From CSP1-4 sp963777975 (GTDB taxonomy: Bacteria > Chloroflexota > Limnocylindria > Limnocylindrales > CSP1-4): DNA of 64,000 nucleotides. Numbering within the stretch: position 1 is the first letter of the stretch; each line of letters starts with the position of its first letter. The notes under the pieces are model-generated. The model did no database searches, was not told where the DNA came from, and saw only the letters and a program-made list of their open reading frames with translations. The stretch covers positions 239,977 to 303,976 of the forward strand of contig CAVZSO010000011.1 of the NCBI GenBank assembly GCA_963777975.1. The letters run 5' to 3'. The position numbers and the translations under genes are program-made. Below, in pieces: positions 1 through 10,257 of the stretch.

Positions 1-12
1 CGAAGGAGCGGC

Positions 13-559
13 ATGGTCGCCCGACCTCCGCTGAAGCTCGACATCGCGGCCATGCGGGTCGAGGACATCCCGGCCGTGCATGCCGTCGAGCGGGCCAGCT
101 TCCCCGTGCCCTGGCCGGCGTACGCCTTCCGCCAGGAGCTCGAGACCAACCGGCTGGCCCGCTACCTGGTCGCCCGCTCCGGTGGCGAGGTGGTCGCCTA
201 CGGCGGCATCTGGATGATGGTCGACGAGGCCCACATCACGACCTTCGCCGTGCTCCCCGAGCATCGTCGGAGCGGGATCGGCAGCCGGCTCCTGCTGGCC
301 CTCATGGACCTGGCCGTGGAGCTGGCCGCCAATGTGGCCACGCTCGAGGTGCGCATCTCCAACGCCGAGGCCCGGCGCCTCTACGAACGCTTCGGCTTCC
401 GGCCCGTCGGGGTCCGGCCGCACTACTACTCGGACAACAACGAGGACGCGCTGATCATGACCACCGAGGAGCTGCCCTCGGCCGCCATGCGGGCACGAAT
501 CGAGCGACTGCGCGCCGAGCTCGATCCCGACCAGCCGCCCAGCGGACCCTGGGAGCCCG

Positions 560-573
<14 letters not shown>
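13..573 (+). CDS. rimI: Ribosomal-protein-alanine N-acetyltransferase RimI
   Basis: This is a GNAT enzyme of 186 residues that would acetylate the N-terminal alanine of ribosomal protein S18 in the cytoplasm. The acetyl-CoA loop RRSGIGSRLL lies near residue 85, followed by the NAEARRLYERFGF helix and the family-typical YYSDNNEDALIM segment. A clear Shine-Dalgarno AAGGAG sits five bases before the ATG. The gene overlaps tsaD by 14 bases, the usual rimI-tsaD neighbourhood. The C-terminal 30 residues, rich in Arg, Asp and Pro, extend past the GNAT fold and look like a tail. The family assignment is secure; the exact substrate is by context. Confidence 0.9.
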
Positions 574-1692
<1,119 letters not shown>

Positions 1693-1693
<1 letters not shown>

Positions 1694-2692
1694 TGGCCGA
1701 GCGAGCGACGAAGGGCTCGTCGGCATCGGCCGAGACACGTGTCGTCGACCCCCTCGATGCGCGCCACCTCGGACCCGAATCCCTCCGCCGTTACCTGGCC
1801 GCCAACGGCCTGCGCCCGAATCGACGCTTCAGCCAGAACTTCCTGGCCGACGCCTCGGTGCTCGAGGCGATCGTCGCCGCAGCCGCGCTCGACGCACCGC
1901 TGCCACCAGGTGCGACCACGACGCGCGCCGGCCCGGATTCGCGCCAGGTCCTGGAGATCGGGCCCGGCATCGGCATCCTGACCGGTGCCCTGCTGGCCGC
2001 CGGCGCACAGGTCGTGGCCGTCGAGGTCGATCCGCGGATGGTCGACCACCTGCGCCGACGTTTCGCCGACGCCATCGCCGACGACCACCCTCAGGCTCGT
2101 CCACGACGACATCCTCGAGCGGGCGGTCGGTGACCTCGTCGGGCCGCCGTGGGACCTGGTCGCCAACGTCCCGTACCACATCACCAGCCCCATCCTGCAC
2201 CACGTCCTGGGTGACGAGCCGCGGCCCGAGCGCTTCGTGCTGATGGTCCAGCGCGAGGTCGCCGAGCGCATCGCGGCGCCACCGGGTGGCATGAGCTACC
2301 TCTCGGTCTTCGTCCAGTACCACGCCGATGTCTCCATCCTGCAGGTCGTGCCCGCATCGGCGTTCGAGCCGGCGCCAGAGGTCGATTCCGCGGTGCTGGT
2401 CGGTCGCACACGAGCCCGGCGTCTCGATGCCGAGGGCGAGGAGGGGCTCTGGCGGGTCGTCCAGGCGGGCTTCCGCGAGCGTCGCAAGATGCTCCACAAC
2501 GTCCTGCCACGCCAGCTGCCATGGCTCGGGCGCGAACGCATCGAGGCCGCTCTGCTGGCCTGCGACATCGCTCCCGATCGGCGACCACAGACGCTCTCGG
2601 TCGAGGCCTGGATGGCGCTCGCCGAGGCACTCGGCCCACTCGATGCTGCCGCATCGCCGGGCGTGGACGTTCCGGCCGGCGGCCGGCCGTGA
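1693..2692 (+). CDS. rsmA: 16S rRNA dimethyladenosine transferase RsmA (frameshifted)
   Basis: RsmA (KsgA) dimethylates two adjacent adenines near the 3' end of 16S rRNA. The N-terminal part shows RRFSQNFLAD and the SAM motif VLEIGPGIGILTGALL. The second part shows the catalytic NVPYHITSPILH, then PAPEVDSAV and FRERRKMLHNVL. These two halves lie in different frames. The break is near 2088-2094, where the expected strand segment TLRLVHDDIL starts one base late. Both halves are otherwise complete, so one extra base in the consensus is the simplest explanation. The ATG overlaps the tsaD stop, and the TGA overlaps the ispE GTG. Confidence 0.9.
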
Positions 2693-3637
2693 TCGCGACC
2701 CGCGCCCATGCCAAGGTCAACCTGGCGCTGGCCGTCATCGGCCGCCGCGCGGATGGCTTCCACGATCTCGTCTCGGTCTTCGCCCGCCTCGACCTGGCCG
2801 ACGAGCTGACGGTCGAGTCCACGACCGGGCCGGATCGGATCGAGACGGCCGACGGCTCGATCGCGCATCGGCCCGCCGCTGACGACCTCGTGCTGCAGGC
2901 CGCGAGCCTCCTCCGAACGGCCCGCGCGCCCGGCGCCAGCGGCCTGACCTTCCGCCTGACCAAGCACGTGCCCCTGGCGGCCGGGCTCGGGGGCGGCAGC
3001 GCCGATGCCGCGGCCGCGCTCGACCTCGCGGCGCGCGCGTGGGGCCTGGCCCTGACCGATGACGAGCGGCAGGACCTCGCCGCGCGCCTGGGCTCGGACG
3101 TGCCGTTCTTCGCCGCGGACGTGGATGCCGCGTTGGTCACCGGCCGCGGCGAGCACCTCGAGCCGCTGCCCGGCCCGCTCGATCCGGTCGGCGTCCTGCT
3201 CTTGACCAGCGGCACCGGGCTCGTGACACGGGCCGTCTTCGAGTCCTGGATGGCGCTCGACGCGTCAGCCGGCCGTGCCGCACACGACGCGGACGCGGCA
3301 CTCGCCGCACGCGAGCTGGCCGCAGCCCTGGCCGCGGGCTGCCCCGCCTCGCGACGTGGTGGACATGGCCGCCCGGCTGCGAGACGCCAACGACCTGTGG
3401 CCCGCGGCGATCCGTCTCCGGCCCGACCTCGTCGACCTGCGGCAGGCCCTCGAAGCGCGGCTCGACCGGCCGCTCCTGCTCTCGGGTTCGGGTCCCACGC
3501 TGCTCGCTCTGTATCCTTCGAGGGCGGCCGCCGACGCCGCGGCGACCGTGCTCCGGTCCGATCCAGCGTCCGCCGTGCCCGATGCGGCGATCCGGTCGGC
3601 GACCTTCGAGCGCACCACGACGAGGGAGGCAGGATGA
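2689..3637 (+). CDS. ispE: 4-diphosphocytidyl-2-C-methyl-D-erythritol kinase IspE (frameshifted)
   Basis: IspE is the GHMP kinase of the MEP isoprenoid pathway, phosphorylating CDP-methylerythritol. From the GTG start the protein reads ATRAHAKVNLALAVIGRR, then the ATP loop VPLAAGLGGGSADAAAAL and LGSDVPFF. After a frame change near 3340-3360 it continues to the third GHMP motif LLSGSGPTLLALY. The first half's frame happens to stay open into the next gene, which hides the break. GTGA overlap with rsmA and ATGA overlap with ridA show tight coupling. The downstream isoprenoid partner is the polyprenyl synthetase at 7490-8509. Confidence 0.9.
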
Positions 3638-4023
3638 ACCTGGAGCGCATCGCGACCGACGGGGCGCCCGCCGCCATCGGCCCCTACAGCCAGGCCATCG
3701 TGGCCGGCGACATGGTCTTCTGCTCGGGCCAGCTGGGCCTCGACCCCGCGACCGGTGAGCTCGCCGATGGCGTCGCCGCCCAGGCCGAGCGCGCCCTGGC
3801 GAACCTGGGCGCGGTCCTCGAGGCGGCCGGCTGCACCTATGCCGACGTCGCCAAGGTGACCGTCTTCCTGGCCGACATCGCCGACTTCCCGACGCTCAAC
3901 ACGGTCTACGCGACCTTCTTCGGCGCGCCACCGCCGGCCCGTTCGACGTTCGCCGTCAGCGCCTTGCCCAAGGGTGGCCTGGTCGAGATCGAGGCCATCG
4001 CGGTCCGTCGGCCTCGTGGCTGA
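3634..4023 (+). CDS. ridA: RidA family enamine/imine deaminase
   Basis: RidA/YjgF proteins hydrolyse reactive 2-aminoacrylate-type enamines released by PLP enzymes. The 129-residue protein begins MNLERIATDGAPAAIGPYSQ, has FCSGQLGLDP near residue 30, and keeps the active-site arginine in PPPARSTFAV and the glutamate in GGLVEIEAIAV. A GGGAGG ribosome site precedes the ATG, which overlaps the ispE stop. Full length, no defect. Confidence 0.92.
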   Translation: MNLERIATDGAPAAIGPYSQAIVAGDMVFCSGQLGLDPATGELADGVAAQAERALANLGAVLEAAGCTYADVAKVTVFLADIADFPTLNTVYATFFGAPPPARSTFAVSALPKGGLVEIEAIAVRRPRG

Positions 4024-4048
4024 CGAGGATGCCGTGAGCGAGCCGCGG

Positions 4049-4077
4049 TTGACACCCCGAGGCGCTCAGCCGAAGAT
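4049..4077 (+). promoter_or_regulatory. Candidate sigma70-type promoter before glmU
   Basis: A consensus TTGACA at 4049-4054 is followed after 17 bases by GAAGAT at 4072-4077. It sits in the 110-base gap between ridA and glmU and would give a leader of about 50 bases. The -10 is weak, so this is tentative. Confidence 0.35.
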
Positions 4078-4133
4078 TTCGTCCACCTGATGCCCACCGA
4101 GCCTGCCCAAACCCGCACCGGGACGCCCGCCCG

Positions 4134-5534
4134 GTGACGACACGCACGCCATCGACGGCCGTCATCATCCTCGCCGCCGGGCTTGGCACTCGGATGCGAT
4201 CGCGGCGCGCCAAGGTCCTCCACCCGCTCTGCGGCCGGCCGATGCTGGCCTACGTCATCGACGCCGCCCGCGACATCGACGAGCGCCCGCTGGTGGTCAT
4301 CTCGCCCGCCAGCGAGGCCGCCCGGCAGGTCTTCGGCGAGGCCGTCGACTGGGTCGTCCAGGACCCTCCGCAGGGCACCGGCGACGCGCTCCAGGTGGCC
4401 GTCTCGGCCATGACCGGCGAGCCCGACGAGGTCGTCGTGCTGAGCGGCGACACGCCGTTGCTGACCGGCGCCACGGTGCGCCGGCTCGTCGAGCGCCGGC
4501 GGACCACGAAGGCGGCCGTGGCCCTGGCCACGATGACGCCCGAGGATGCCGCGGGCTACGGCCGGATCGTGCGCGAGCGTGGTCAGGTCGCCCGCATCGT
4601 CGAGGACAAGGACGCCGGCAAGGCCGAGCGCGGCATCGCCGAGGTCAACGGCGGCCTGTACGCCTTCGACGGCGCCTGGCTGCGCGCGCGCATCGGCGAC
4701 CTGACGACGTCGAAGGCGACTGGCGAGCGCTACCTGACCGAGCTCGTCGCCCTGGCGCGAGCCGACGAGCGGCGGGTCGTGCCGGTCGAGATCGACGACG
4801 AGATGGAGCTGGCCGGCGTCAACGATCGGGTGCAGCTGGCGACCCTCGAAGCCGACCTCCGCTGGCGCATCCTCGAGCGCCACCTGCTGGCGGGCGTGAC
4901 CATGCAGGACCCGACCACGACGTTCGTCGATGCCGGCGTCGAGCTCGGCCAGGACGTCGTCCTCGAGCCCAACGTCCTGCTCCGCGGCCAGACCCGGATC
5001 GGTGCCGAGACCGTCATCGGCGCCAACTCGCGGCTCGTGGACGCCACGGTCGGCGAGCGCTGCCTGATCGTGGCCAGCGTCCTCGAGTCGTGCGAGGTCG
5101 GCGACGACGTGCGCATCGGACCGTTCGCCCACCTGCGCGCCGGTGCCTCGATCGGCGACGCCGCCGAGCTCGGCAACTTCGCCGAGGTCAAGCAGAGTCG
5201 CGTCGGGCCACGCACGAAGCAGCACCACTTCAGCTACATCGGCGACGCCGATGTCGGCGCCGACGTGAACATCGGCGCGGGCACCATCACCGCCAACTAC
5301 GACGGCCGGCGCAAGAGCCGCACGGTCATCGGAGACGGCGCCTTCATCGGCTCGGACTCGATGCTCATCGCGCCGGTCTCGATCGGCAAGGGGGCGGTCA
5401 CCGGTGCCGGCTCCGTGGTCACCCGGGACGTCCCGCCGGGCAAGATGGCGGTCGGCGTGCCCGCCCGCATCCGCGAGCGTCGTGAGCGGTCGTCGGAAGC
5501 CCCATCGGGCGCTGGCGACCCGGCGGATCGCTGA
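4134..5534 (+). CDS. glmU: Bifunctional UDP-GlcNAc pyrophosphorylase / glucosamine-1-P acetyltransferase GlmU
   Basis: GlmU makes UDP-N-acetylglucosamine for the cell wall. The N-terminal uridylyltransferase domain opens with IILAAGLGTRMRS and has VLSGDTPLLT and EVNGGLYAF. The C-terminal left-handed beta-helix acetyltransferase domain shows hexapeptide repeats and the signature TKQHHFSYIGDADVG, NIGAGTITANYDG and IGSDSMLIAPVSIG. The 466-residue length and both active-site regions are intact. Start is GTG; no good Shine-Dalgarno is visible. The stop overlaps the ATG of the next gene. Confidence 0.95.
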   Translation: MTTRTPSTAVIILAAGLGTRMRSRRAKVLHPLCGRPMLAYVIDAARDIDERPLVVISPASEAARQVFGEAVDWVVQDPPQGTGDALQVAVSAMTGEPDEVVVLSGDTPLLTGATVRRLVERRRTTKAAVALATMTPEDAAGYGRIVRERGQVARIVEDKDAGKAERGIAEVNGGLYAFDGAWLRARIGDLTTSKATGERYLTELVALARADERRVVPVEIDDEMELAGVNDRVQLATLEADLRWRILERHLLAGVTMQDPTTTFVDAGVELGQDVVLEPNVLLRGQTRIGAETVIGANSRLVDATVGERCLIVASVLESCEVGDDVRIGPFAHLRAGASIGDAAELGNFAEVKQSRVGPRTKQHHFSYIGDADVGADVNIGAGTITANYDGRRKSRTVIGDGAFIGSDSMLIAPVSIGKGAVTGAGSVVTRDVPPGKMAVGVPARIRERRERSSEAPSGAGDPADR

Positions 5535-6862
5535 TGGACCCCATCCTGGCCGTCGTCTTCATCCTCATCCTGGTCCTCTTCGAGGCCCTCTTCGTGGCCG
5601 CCGAGATCGCCCTGGTGACGGTCCGACGCACGCGCATGGAGCAGCTCGCCGAGGAGGGGCACAAGGGCGCCCGCCGGGTCCTCCGCCTGATCTCGCGACC
5701 GGGCCGCTTCCTGGCCGTCATCCAGATCGGCATCACCTTCGTGGCCCTGCTCGCCTCCGCCTTCGCGGCCGAGAGCCAGACGTCCGGCCTGCGCGCGTTC
5801 TTCGAGAGCATCCCGCTCCTGGCGCCGTATGCCAGTGCCCTGGCCCTGATCATCGTGACCGCCATCGTCAGCCTCATCACCATCCTCTTCGGCGAGCTGC
5901 TGCCGAAGACCCTGGCCCTCGCCCACGCCGAGCGGTTCTCCATCGTCGCGGCGCGACCGGTGGAGTGGATGGGCAGCCTCTTCCGGCCCCTTGTCTGGGC
6001 GCTGACCGAGGCCACCAGCGCCATCACCCGGCTGCTTGGCGTGAAGGAGCCCAACCCCAACATGATCTCGACCGAGGAGCTCAAGATCCTCGTCGAGCGC
6101 GGCGGCGAGCAGGGCATCCTGGAGGCGGAAGAGGAGCAGATGATCAGCGCCGTGATGGAGCTCGGCGAGAGCCGCATCCACCAGGTCATGGTGCCGCGCA
6201 TCGACATGGTCGCCATGCCGGTGACCGCCACCTACGACGAGGTCGTCGACGCCATCGTGGCCGAGGGCCACTCGCGGATGCCCGTCTACGAGGAGACCAT
6301 CGACAACATCGTCGGGCTGCTGTACGCCAAGGACCTGCTGCCCTACCTCAAGGGCGGGACCGAGCTGCCACCCATCCGGAGCACCCTGCGGCCGCCCCTC
6401 TACGTGCCCGAATCGATGTCCGTCGACGACCTGCTGCACGAGATGCAGCGCCGTCGGATCCACGTCGCGGTCGTGCTCGACGAGTACGGCGGCACGGCGG
6501 GTCTCGTCTCACTCGAGGATCTGCTGGAAGAGATCGTCGGCGAGATCCAGGACGAGTACGACACCGAGGAGCCGATGGTCGAGCGCCTCTCGGACGACGA
6601 AGCGCGGATCGACGGGCGGGCCGATGTCGACGAGCTGGTCGAGCTGTTCGGGGTCGACCTCGACCACGAGGATGCGGAGGAGTACGACACCGTCGGCGGC
6701 CTCGTCTACCACCACATCGGTGGCGTACCCAAGGTCGGCGATCGCGTCGACCTCGAGGGCGCCACGTTGACCGTCGAGACGACCGATGGACGACGCGTCG
6801 GCAAGGTGCTGGCGGTGCGCATCCACCGAGAACCAGAGGCCGACCTCGAGGCGGAAGGCTGA
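5534..6862 (+). CDS. CNNM/CBS-pair transporter-associated membrane protein (HlyC/CorC family)
   Basis: This 442-residue protein has the family architecture: an N-terminal DUF21/CNNM membrane domain with about four hydrophobic segments (residues 1-20, 60-80, 93-120 and 140-155), a linker NMISTEELKILVERGGEQG, a CBS pair (about 210-330, with MVPRIDMVAMP and DEYGGTAGLVSLEDLLEE), and a C-terminal CorC_HlyC domain ending near VGKVLAVRI. Such proteins are linked to Mg2+ or Co2+ efflux and resistance, but the ion specificity cannot be read here. The ATG overlaps the glmU TGA. Confidence 0.88.
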   Translation: MDPILAVVFILILVLFEALFVAAEIALVTVRRTRMEQLAEEGHKGARRVLRLISRPGRFLAVIQIGITFVALLASAFAAESQTSGLRAFFESIPLLAPYASALALIIVTAIVSLITILFGELLPKTLALAHAERFSIVAARPVEWMGSLFRPLVWALTEATSAITRLLGVKEPNPNMISTEELKILVERGGEQGILEAEEEQMISAVMELGESRIHQVMVPRIDMVAMPVTATYDEVVDAIVAEGHSRMPVYEETIDNIVGLLYAKDLLPYLKGGTELPPIRSTLRPPLYVPESMSVDDLLHEMQRRRIHVAVVLDEYGGTAGLVSLEDLLEEIVGEIQDEYDTEEPMVERLSDDEARIDGRADVDELVELFGVDLDHEDAEEYDTVGGLVYHHIGGVPKVGDRVDLEGATLTVETTDGRRVGKVLAVRIHREPEADLEAEG

Positions 6863-6889
6863 ACGCCCACTGACCGAGGCGATGGTGCC

Positions 6890-6920
6890 TTGCGCGCCTT
6901 TGAGGCCGACCTGCTATCGT
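6890..6920 (+). promoter_or_regulatory. Candidate promoter of the META lipoprotein gene
   Basis: TATCGT at 6915-6920 is preceded by TG at -14/-15 and by TTGCGC at 6890-6895 with a long 19-base spacer. The box has the same TAnnnT shape as other starts in this window. The transcript would carry a leader of about 44 bases before the ATG at 6971. Confidence 0.4.
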
Positions 6921-6970
6921 CCCCGCGGGCCGCGGCCCGTCCCGATCCCGCAGCAGGAGTCAGCACCCGC

Positions 6971-7408
6971 ATGAAGCGCCGATCCCTCATCGTCATCGTC
7001 GCCCTGACCGTCGCCTTGACGGCCGCCGCCTGCTCGTCCAGCAGCTCTTCGCCCTCGGCTGCCGCCTCGGGCCTCGAGGGGACCTGGCAGTGGACCGCCT
7101 CGACCGAAGCGGTGCCGGCCAGCCAGGCGGTCGTGCCGGACCCGGAGAACTACACCATCACCTTCGCTGCCGACGGCACGTACACCGGCAAAGCGGACTG
7201 CAATCAGATCAGCGGCACGTATACGGTCGACGGCTCGAACCTGACCATCTCGTCCGGTCCCACGACGCTCGCAGCCTGCGGGGAGGCGTCGCTCGACGCC
7301 ATCTACGTGGCCGGGCTCGACAAGGTCGCGACGTACGCCATCTCCGGCGACCAGGTGACCATGACCTTCGCCGACGACGCGGGGACGATGACCTTCACGA
7401 AGGCCTGA
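6971..7408 (+). CDS. META-domain-like lipoprotein
   Basis: The 145-residue product starts MKRRSLIVIVALTVALTAAAC, a lipoprotein signal peptide with lipobox LTAAAC, so the mature protein would be anchored to the outer face of the membrane. A low-complexity Ser/Ala linker follows. The remaining 100 residues resemble a META/HslJ-type beta domain: LEGTWQW, YTITFAADGTYTGKADCNQ, SGTYTVDGSNLTI and a closing MTFADDAGTMTFTKA. Two cysteines may form a disulfide. No catalytic residues are evident. The ATG at 6971 is chosen because it begins the signal peptide; the open frame extends farther upstream. Confidence 0.78.
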   Translation: MKRRSLIVIVALTVALTAAACSSSSSSPSAAASGLEGTWQWTASTEAVPASQAVVPDPENYTITFAADGTYTGKADCNQISGTYTVDGSNLTISSGPTTLAACGEASLDAIYVAGLDKVATYAISGDQVTMTFADDAGTMTFTKA

Positions 7409-7489
7409 CCGCCGGGCTCAAGGGCCCACGCAGCCAGCAACGGCCGTCGGCGCAGCGCCGGCCGCCGAACGATCCCTGGTTCAGGCGCG

Positions 7490-8509
7490 TCAGGCGCTGA
7501 TGGCGGTGACGATGATCTCCTCGAGCCGCGCGCGCGCGACCGCGTCGACGGCCCCGGTCAGCGCGAGCTGGCGGACGGCCTCGTCGCGATACCAGTGCGC
7601 CTGCTCCCGCGTGTAGTCACGGGCGCCCGAGCGCTCGATGATGCGTCGGGCCTCGTCGACCACCTCGACCGACGGCGACTCGAGATCCAGCAACTCGGCC
7701 AGACGCTCTCGGTCCTCTGGACCTCCATGCTCGAGCGCGTAGAGCGTGGGCAGCGTCCACTTGTGGTCGGCCAGGTCGGAGGGTGCCTTGCCGGTGGCCG
7801 TCTCCTCGCCCCAGATGCCCAGCAGGTCGTCGTTCAGCTGGAAGGCGATGCCGAGCGCCCAGCCGAAGGCGCGATAGGCCTCGATGACGTCGGCGTCGTC
7901 GGTCGCGAGCATGGCGCCGCCCTGCACCGAGCCCGCGATGAGTGCTGCGGTCTTGCGTCCGATCATGTCGAAGTAGAGCTCGACCGACTGCCGGCCGTGG
8001 CCCTCCGAGGTCCAGATGTCGATGAACTGACCCTCGCAGAGCGCAAGACAGGTCTCGTCGTAGAGGCGCGTCATGGCCAGCACCTTGGCGTCGCTGAAGC
8101 CGAGGTCGGTCAGCCGATGGAGCGCCAAGCGTGAGAGGACGAAGAGGGCATCACCGGTGTTGATCGCCTGGGGGATGCCGGCGATGGTCCAGAGCGCTGC
8201 ACGATGGCGGCGCTCGGCGCCGTTGTCCTCGATGTCGTCGTGCACGAGGCTGAAGTTGTGGCCCAGCTCGATCGCAGCCGCGCCGGGTAGTGCGGCCTCG
8301 TACGACCCGGTCAGCGACTGGTAGGCGAGCAGGCCGAGGAGCGGCCTGAGCCGCTTGCCGCTGACCCCGTTCTGCCCGTCGAGGCCGAGGTGGTAGCGCA
8401 TCTGCTCGTACATCGGGCGCGTTGCCTCGTCCTCGGCCTCGGCGATGAGCTCGAGGATGGTCGCTTCGGTATCGGCGATGAGCGCCTGGATGTCCGCGGT
8501 CGTCAGCAC
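7490..8509 (-). CDS. Polyprenyl (geranylgeranyl-type) diphosphate synthase
   Basis: A trans-isoprenyl diphosphate synthase that elongates IPP/DMAPP-derived chains. GKRLRPLL, the first aspartate-rich motif LVHDDIEDNGAERRHR and the second LNDDLLGIWGEE are all present, with KWTLPTLYAL after it. Chain length cannot be told. I prefer GTG 8509 because an extended -10 (TGG-TATCAT) ends seven bases before it, giving 339 residues. ATG 8536 in the same frame is the alternative. It diverges from recO across about 60 bases. Together with ispE this supplies isoprenoid precursors. Confidence 0.88.
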   Translation of the reverse strand: MLTTADIQALIADTEATILELIAEAEDEATRPMYEQMRYHLGLDGQNGVSGKRLRPLLGLLAYQSLTGSYEAALPGAAAIELGHNFSLVHDDIEDNGAERRHRAALWTIAGIPQAINTGDALFVLSRLALHRLTDLGFSDAKVLAMTRLYDETCLALCEGQFIDIWTSEGHGRQSVELYFDMIGRKTAALIAGSVQGGAMLATDDADVIEAYRAFGWALGIAFQLNDDLLGIWGEETATGKAPSDLADHKWTLPTLYALEHGGPEDRERLAELLDLESPSVEVVDEARRIIERSGARDYTREQAHWYRDEAVRQLALTGAVDAVARARLEEIIVTAISA

Positions 8510-8516
8510 GCGAAAG

Positions 8517-8522
8517 ATGATA
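8517..8522 (-). promoter_or_regulatory. Extended -10 box, near-leaderless, for the polyprenyl synthase
   Basis: On the minus strand TGG-TATCAT ends seven bases before GTG 8509. The spacing resembles the leaderless boxes elsewhere in the window and supports the GTG start. Confidence 0.5.
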
Positions 8523-8557
8523 CCAGCGTCCAGCATGTTTATCGAGGTTGCGCGCGG

Positions 8558-8563
8558 TACGCT
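8558..8563 (+). promoter_or_regulatory. Leaderless -10 box of recO
   Basis: TACGCT ends exactly six bases before the recO GTG at 8570, so transcription should begin at or next to the start codon. No -35 match is visible. Confidence 0.6.
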
Positions 8564-8569
8564 TCGAAC

Positions 8570-9337
8570 GTGCCCGCGCCCCGCGTCTACCAGGTCACCG
8601 GCATCGTCCTCAGTCGCTTCGAGCTCGGCGAGGCCGACCGCGTGCTGACCGTCCTGACCCCGGATGCCGGCAAGATCCGCGTCATCGCCAAGGGCGTCCG
8701 ACGTCAGACCAGCCGCCTTGGCGGCAGCCTCGAGCCGTTCGCCGAGCTGCGCCTCCAGCTGGCGCGCGGGCGGACCTTCGACGTCGTCACGCAGGTTCGC
8801 GTGCTGCATGCCTGGCTGCGACTGCGCGATCGCCTCGAGTCCGCGGCCACGGCCTGGTATGTCGGCGAGCTGGCCGAGCGCTCGACCGAGGAGCTGGCGC
8901 CGGCCGAGCCGTTCTACGCCCTCCTACGGCGTGCCTTCCAGCTCCTCGACGACGGCATGGCCCCAGGTCGCGTGGCACGCTGGTTCGAGGTCGGCCTGAC
9001 CGACGCCCTTGGGGTGCGGCCGGAGGTCGAGCGCTGCGTCGAATGCGACCGGGTGCTCGAGGAGACGGACACCTTCCGCTGGGCGCCTGCGCTCGGCGGC
9101 GTGCTCTGTCCGGCCCATCCCAATCCGCCCGGTGAGTGGCTGCCGCTCTCGCTCAACGCGCTCAAGGTGCTGCGCGCCTACCGACGGCTCGACATCGAGG
9201 CCATCGCCCAGCTCCGCCTCACGGCGGCGACGGAGGCCGAGGTCGAGGGCGCCATGCGACGCTATGTCCGTCATGCCCTCGAACGTGAGCCACGCTCGCT
9301 GGCGTTCCTCGACGAGGTCCGCGGCGCGCAGGGCTGA
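8570..9337 (+). CDS. recO: DNA repair protein RecO
   Basis: RecO acts with RecR and RecF to load RecA on SSB-coated DNA. The N-terminal OB fold reads VYQVTGIVLSRFELGEADR, followed by ITVL-like strands and the conserved KGVRRQTSRLGGSLEPF. The C-terminal half has a four-ligand zinc site, CVECDRVLEE with the later LCPAHP. The GTG at 8570 gives 255 residues, the usual length, and is supported by a TACGCT box six bases upstream. The open frame extends farther back, through the start region of the divergent synthase. Confidence 0.9.
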   Translation: MPAPRVYQVTGIVLSRFELGEADRVLTVLTPDAGKIRVIAKGVRRQTSRLGGSLEPFAELRLQLARGRTFDVVTQVRVLHAWLRLRDRLESAATAWYVGELAERSTEELAPAEPFYALLRRAFQLLDDGMAPGRVARWFEVGLTDALGVRPEVERCVECDRVLEETDTFRWAPALGGVLCPAHPNPPGEWLPLSLNALKVLRAYRRLDIEAIAQLRLTAATEAEVEGAMRRYVRHALEREPRSLAFLDEVRGAQG

Positions 9338-9400
9338 CCGGGTACCCGGCGCGCCCGGCTGATGTGTACGCGGCACGCCGCCAGATCGCGCAGGAATCAG

Positions 9401-9426
9401 CGAGACCGGGCCCGCGCCCGGTCTCG
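9401..9426. terminator. Perfect 11-bp hairpin between convergent genes
   Basis: Arms at 9401-9411 and 9416-9426 are perfect complements with a four-base loop. It lies between the convergent ends of recO and the DUF1269 gene. No T-run follows on either strand, so it is a bidirectional terminator candidate of the high-GC, tract-less kind. Confidence 0.6.
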
Positions 9427-9468
9427 CAACGAACGTTGATCCGATCCGGTGACGCCGGATCGCGGAGG

Positions 9469-10104
9469 TCAGGCCGGCGTCGCCTCGCCTTCCTTGGCGG
9501 CCTGCTCGACCTCTTTTGCCGTCGCGTCATCGACCGGCTTCTCGGTCACCTTGGTCGCCTTGGGCATGGTCTCCTTGACCTTGGCCGCGTCGACGGTGTC
9601 GAAGAGCGCGACGATGCCCGAGCTGTCCGGCGGCAGCGAGCCCCGGAGCTCCTTCTCGAGTTCGATGAGTCGAGTGGTGTGGCGGATCTTGCCGATGGCG
9701 CCACCCGCGACGCCGCCGGCGACGGCCCCGGCCAGCAGGGAGGGCGGGAAGATGACGGCGAGCACGATGCCCGCGCCGACGCCCCACTTGAGACCCTTCT
9801 TGGTGCTGTGCTCGGTCACCTTCTGCGCGTGGATCTTGCCCTCGCCGTCCGCGCGCACGACGGCCACGGCGTCGATGTGCAGGGACTGGCTCACCTCGGC
9901 GTCGCGCAGCGCCTCATAGGTCTCCATGGCCGAATCCTGGTTGGCGAAGGCGGCCACGATGATGGTGTGCGTGAAGTCGGTGGCGATGACCGCCTCGGCC
10001 TGGACGCCGGTCTCATCGCTGACCTCGGCCACCAGGACGGCGCCCTCGACGGTCTCGGTCGAGTCGGTCCCGGAGGGCGTGGTCGGCTTCGTTTCGTCGC
10101 TCAT
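9469..10104 (-). CDS. DUF1269 family membrane-associated protein
   Basis: This 211-residue protein starts MSDETKPTTPSGTDSTETVE, then has a regular alpha/beta region (HTIIVAAFANQDSAMETYEALRD). A glycine-zipper hydrophobic stretch follows (WGVGAGIVLAVIFPPSLLAG and AVAGGVAGGAIG, residues about 110-140). The C-terminal domain contains LRGSLPPDSSGIVALFD. This is the DUF1269 layout, a family of unknown function often tied to envelope or stress responses. The ATG at 10104 is preceded by AGGAG at good spacing, so the longer upstream frame is not used. It stands alone, convergent with recO and divergent from glyS. Confidence 0.82.
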   Translation of the reverse strand: MSDETKPTTPSGTDSTETVEGAVLVAEVSDETGVQAEAVIATDFTHTIIVAAFANQDSAMETYEALRDAEVSQSLHIDAVAVVRADGEGKIHAQKVTEHSTKKGLKWGVGAGIVLAVIFPPSLLAGAVAGGVAGGAIGKIRHTTRLIELEKELRGSLPPDSSGIVALFDTVDAAKVKETMPKATKVTEKPVDDATAKEVEQAAKEGEATPA

Positions 10105-10257
10105 GGTGTAACTCCTGAGTTCGCCTGGATGTGCCCCCATCGGAATGTAGCAGGGGTCGCTCGAGCCTGCTGACGGCCATCCAGCGCCCCTCGATCGCAC
10201 GGGCTCCCGCTCGGCCGACCGTCCCGGATGGCGACCGTCGGCGACGGCGGCCATGGG

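Noticed and set aside
2521..4023. One continuous 500-codon frame that appears to fuse IspE to RidA
   Set aside because: The frame stays open by chance after the ispE frameshift. The IspE C-terminal motif is in the other frame and RidA has its own ATG and ribosome site.
7448..7460. Short hairpin after the META lipoprotein gene as a terminator
   Set aside because: Only five perfect pairs with a three-base loop in a GC-rich stretch; not distinguishable from background.
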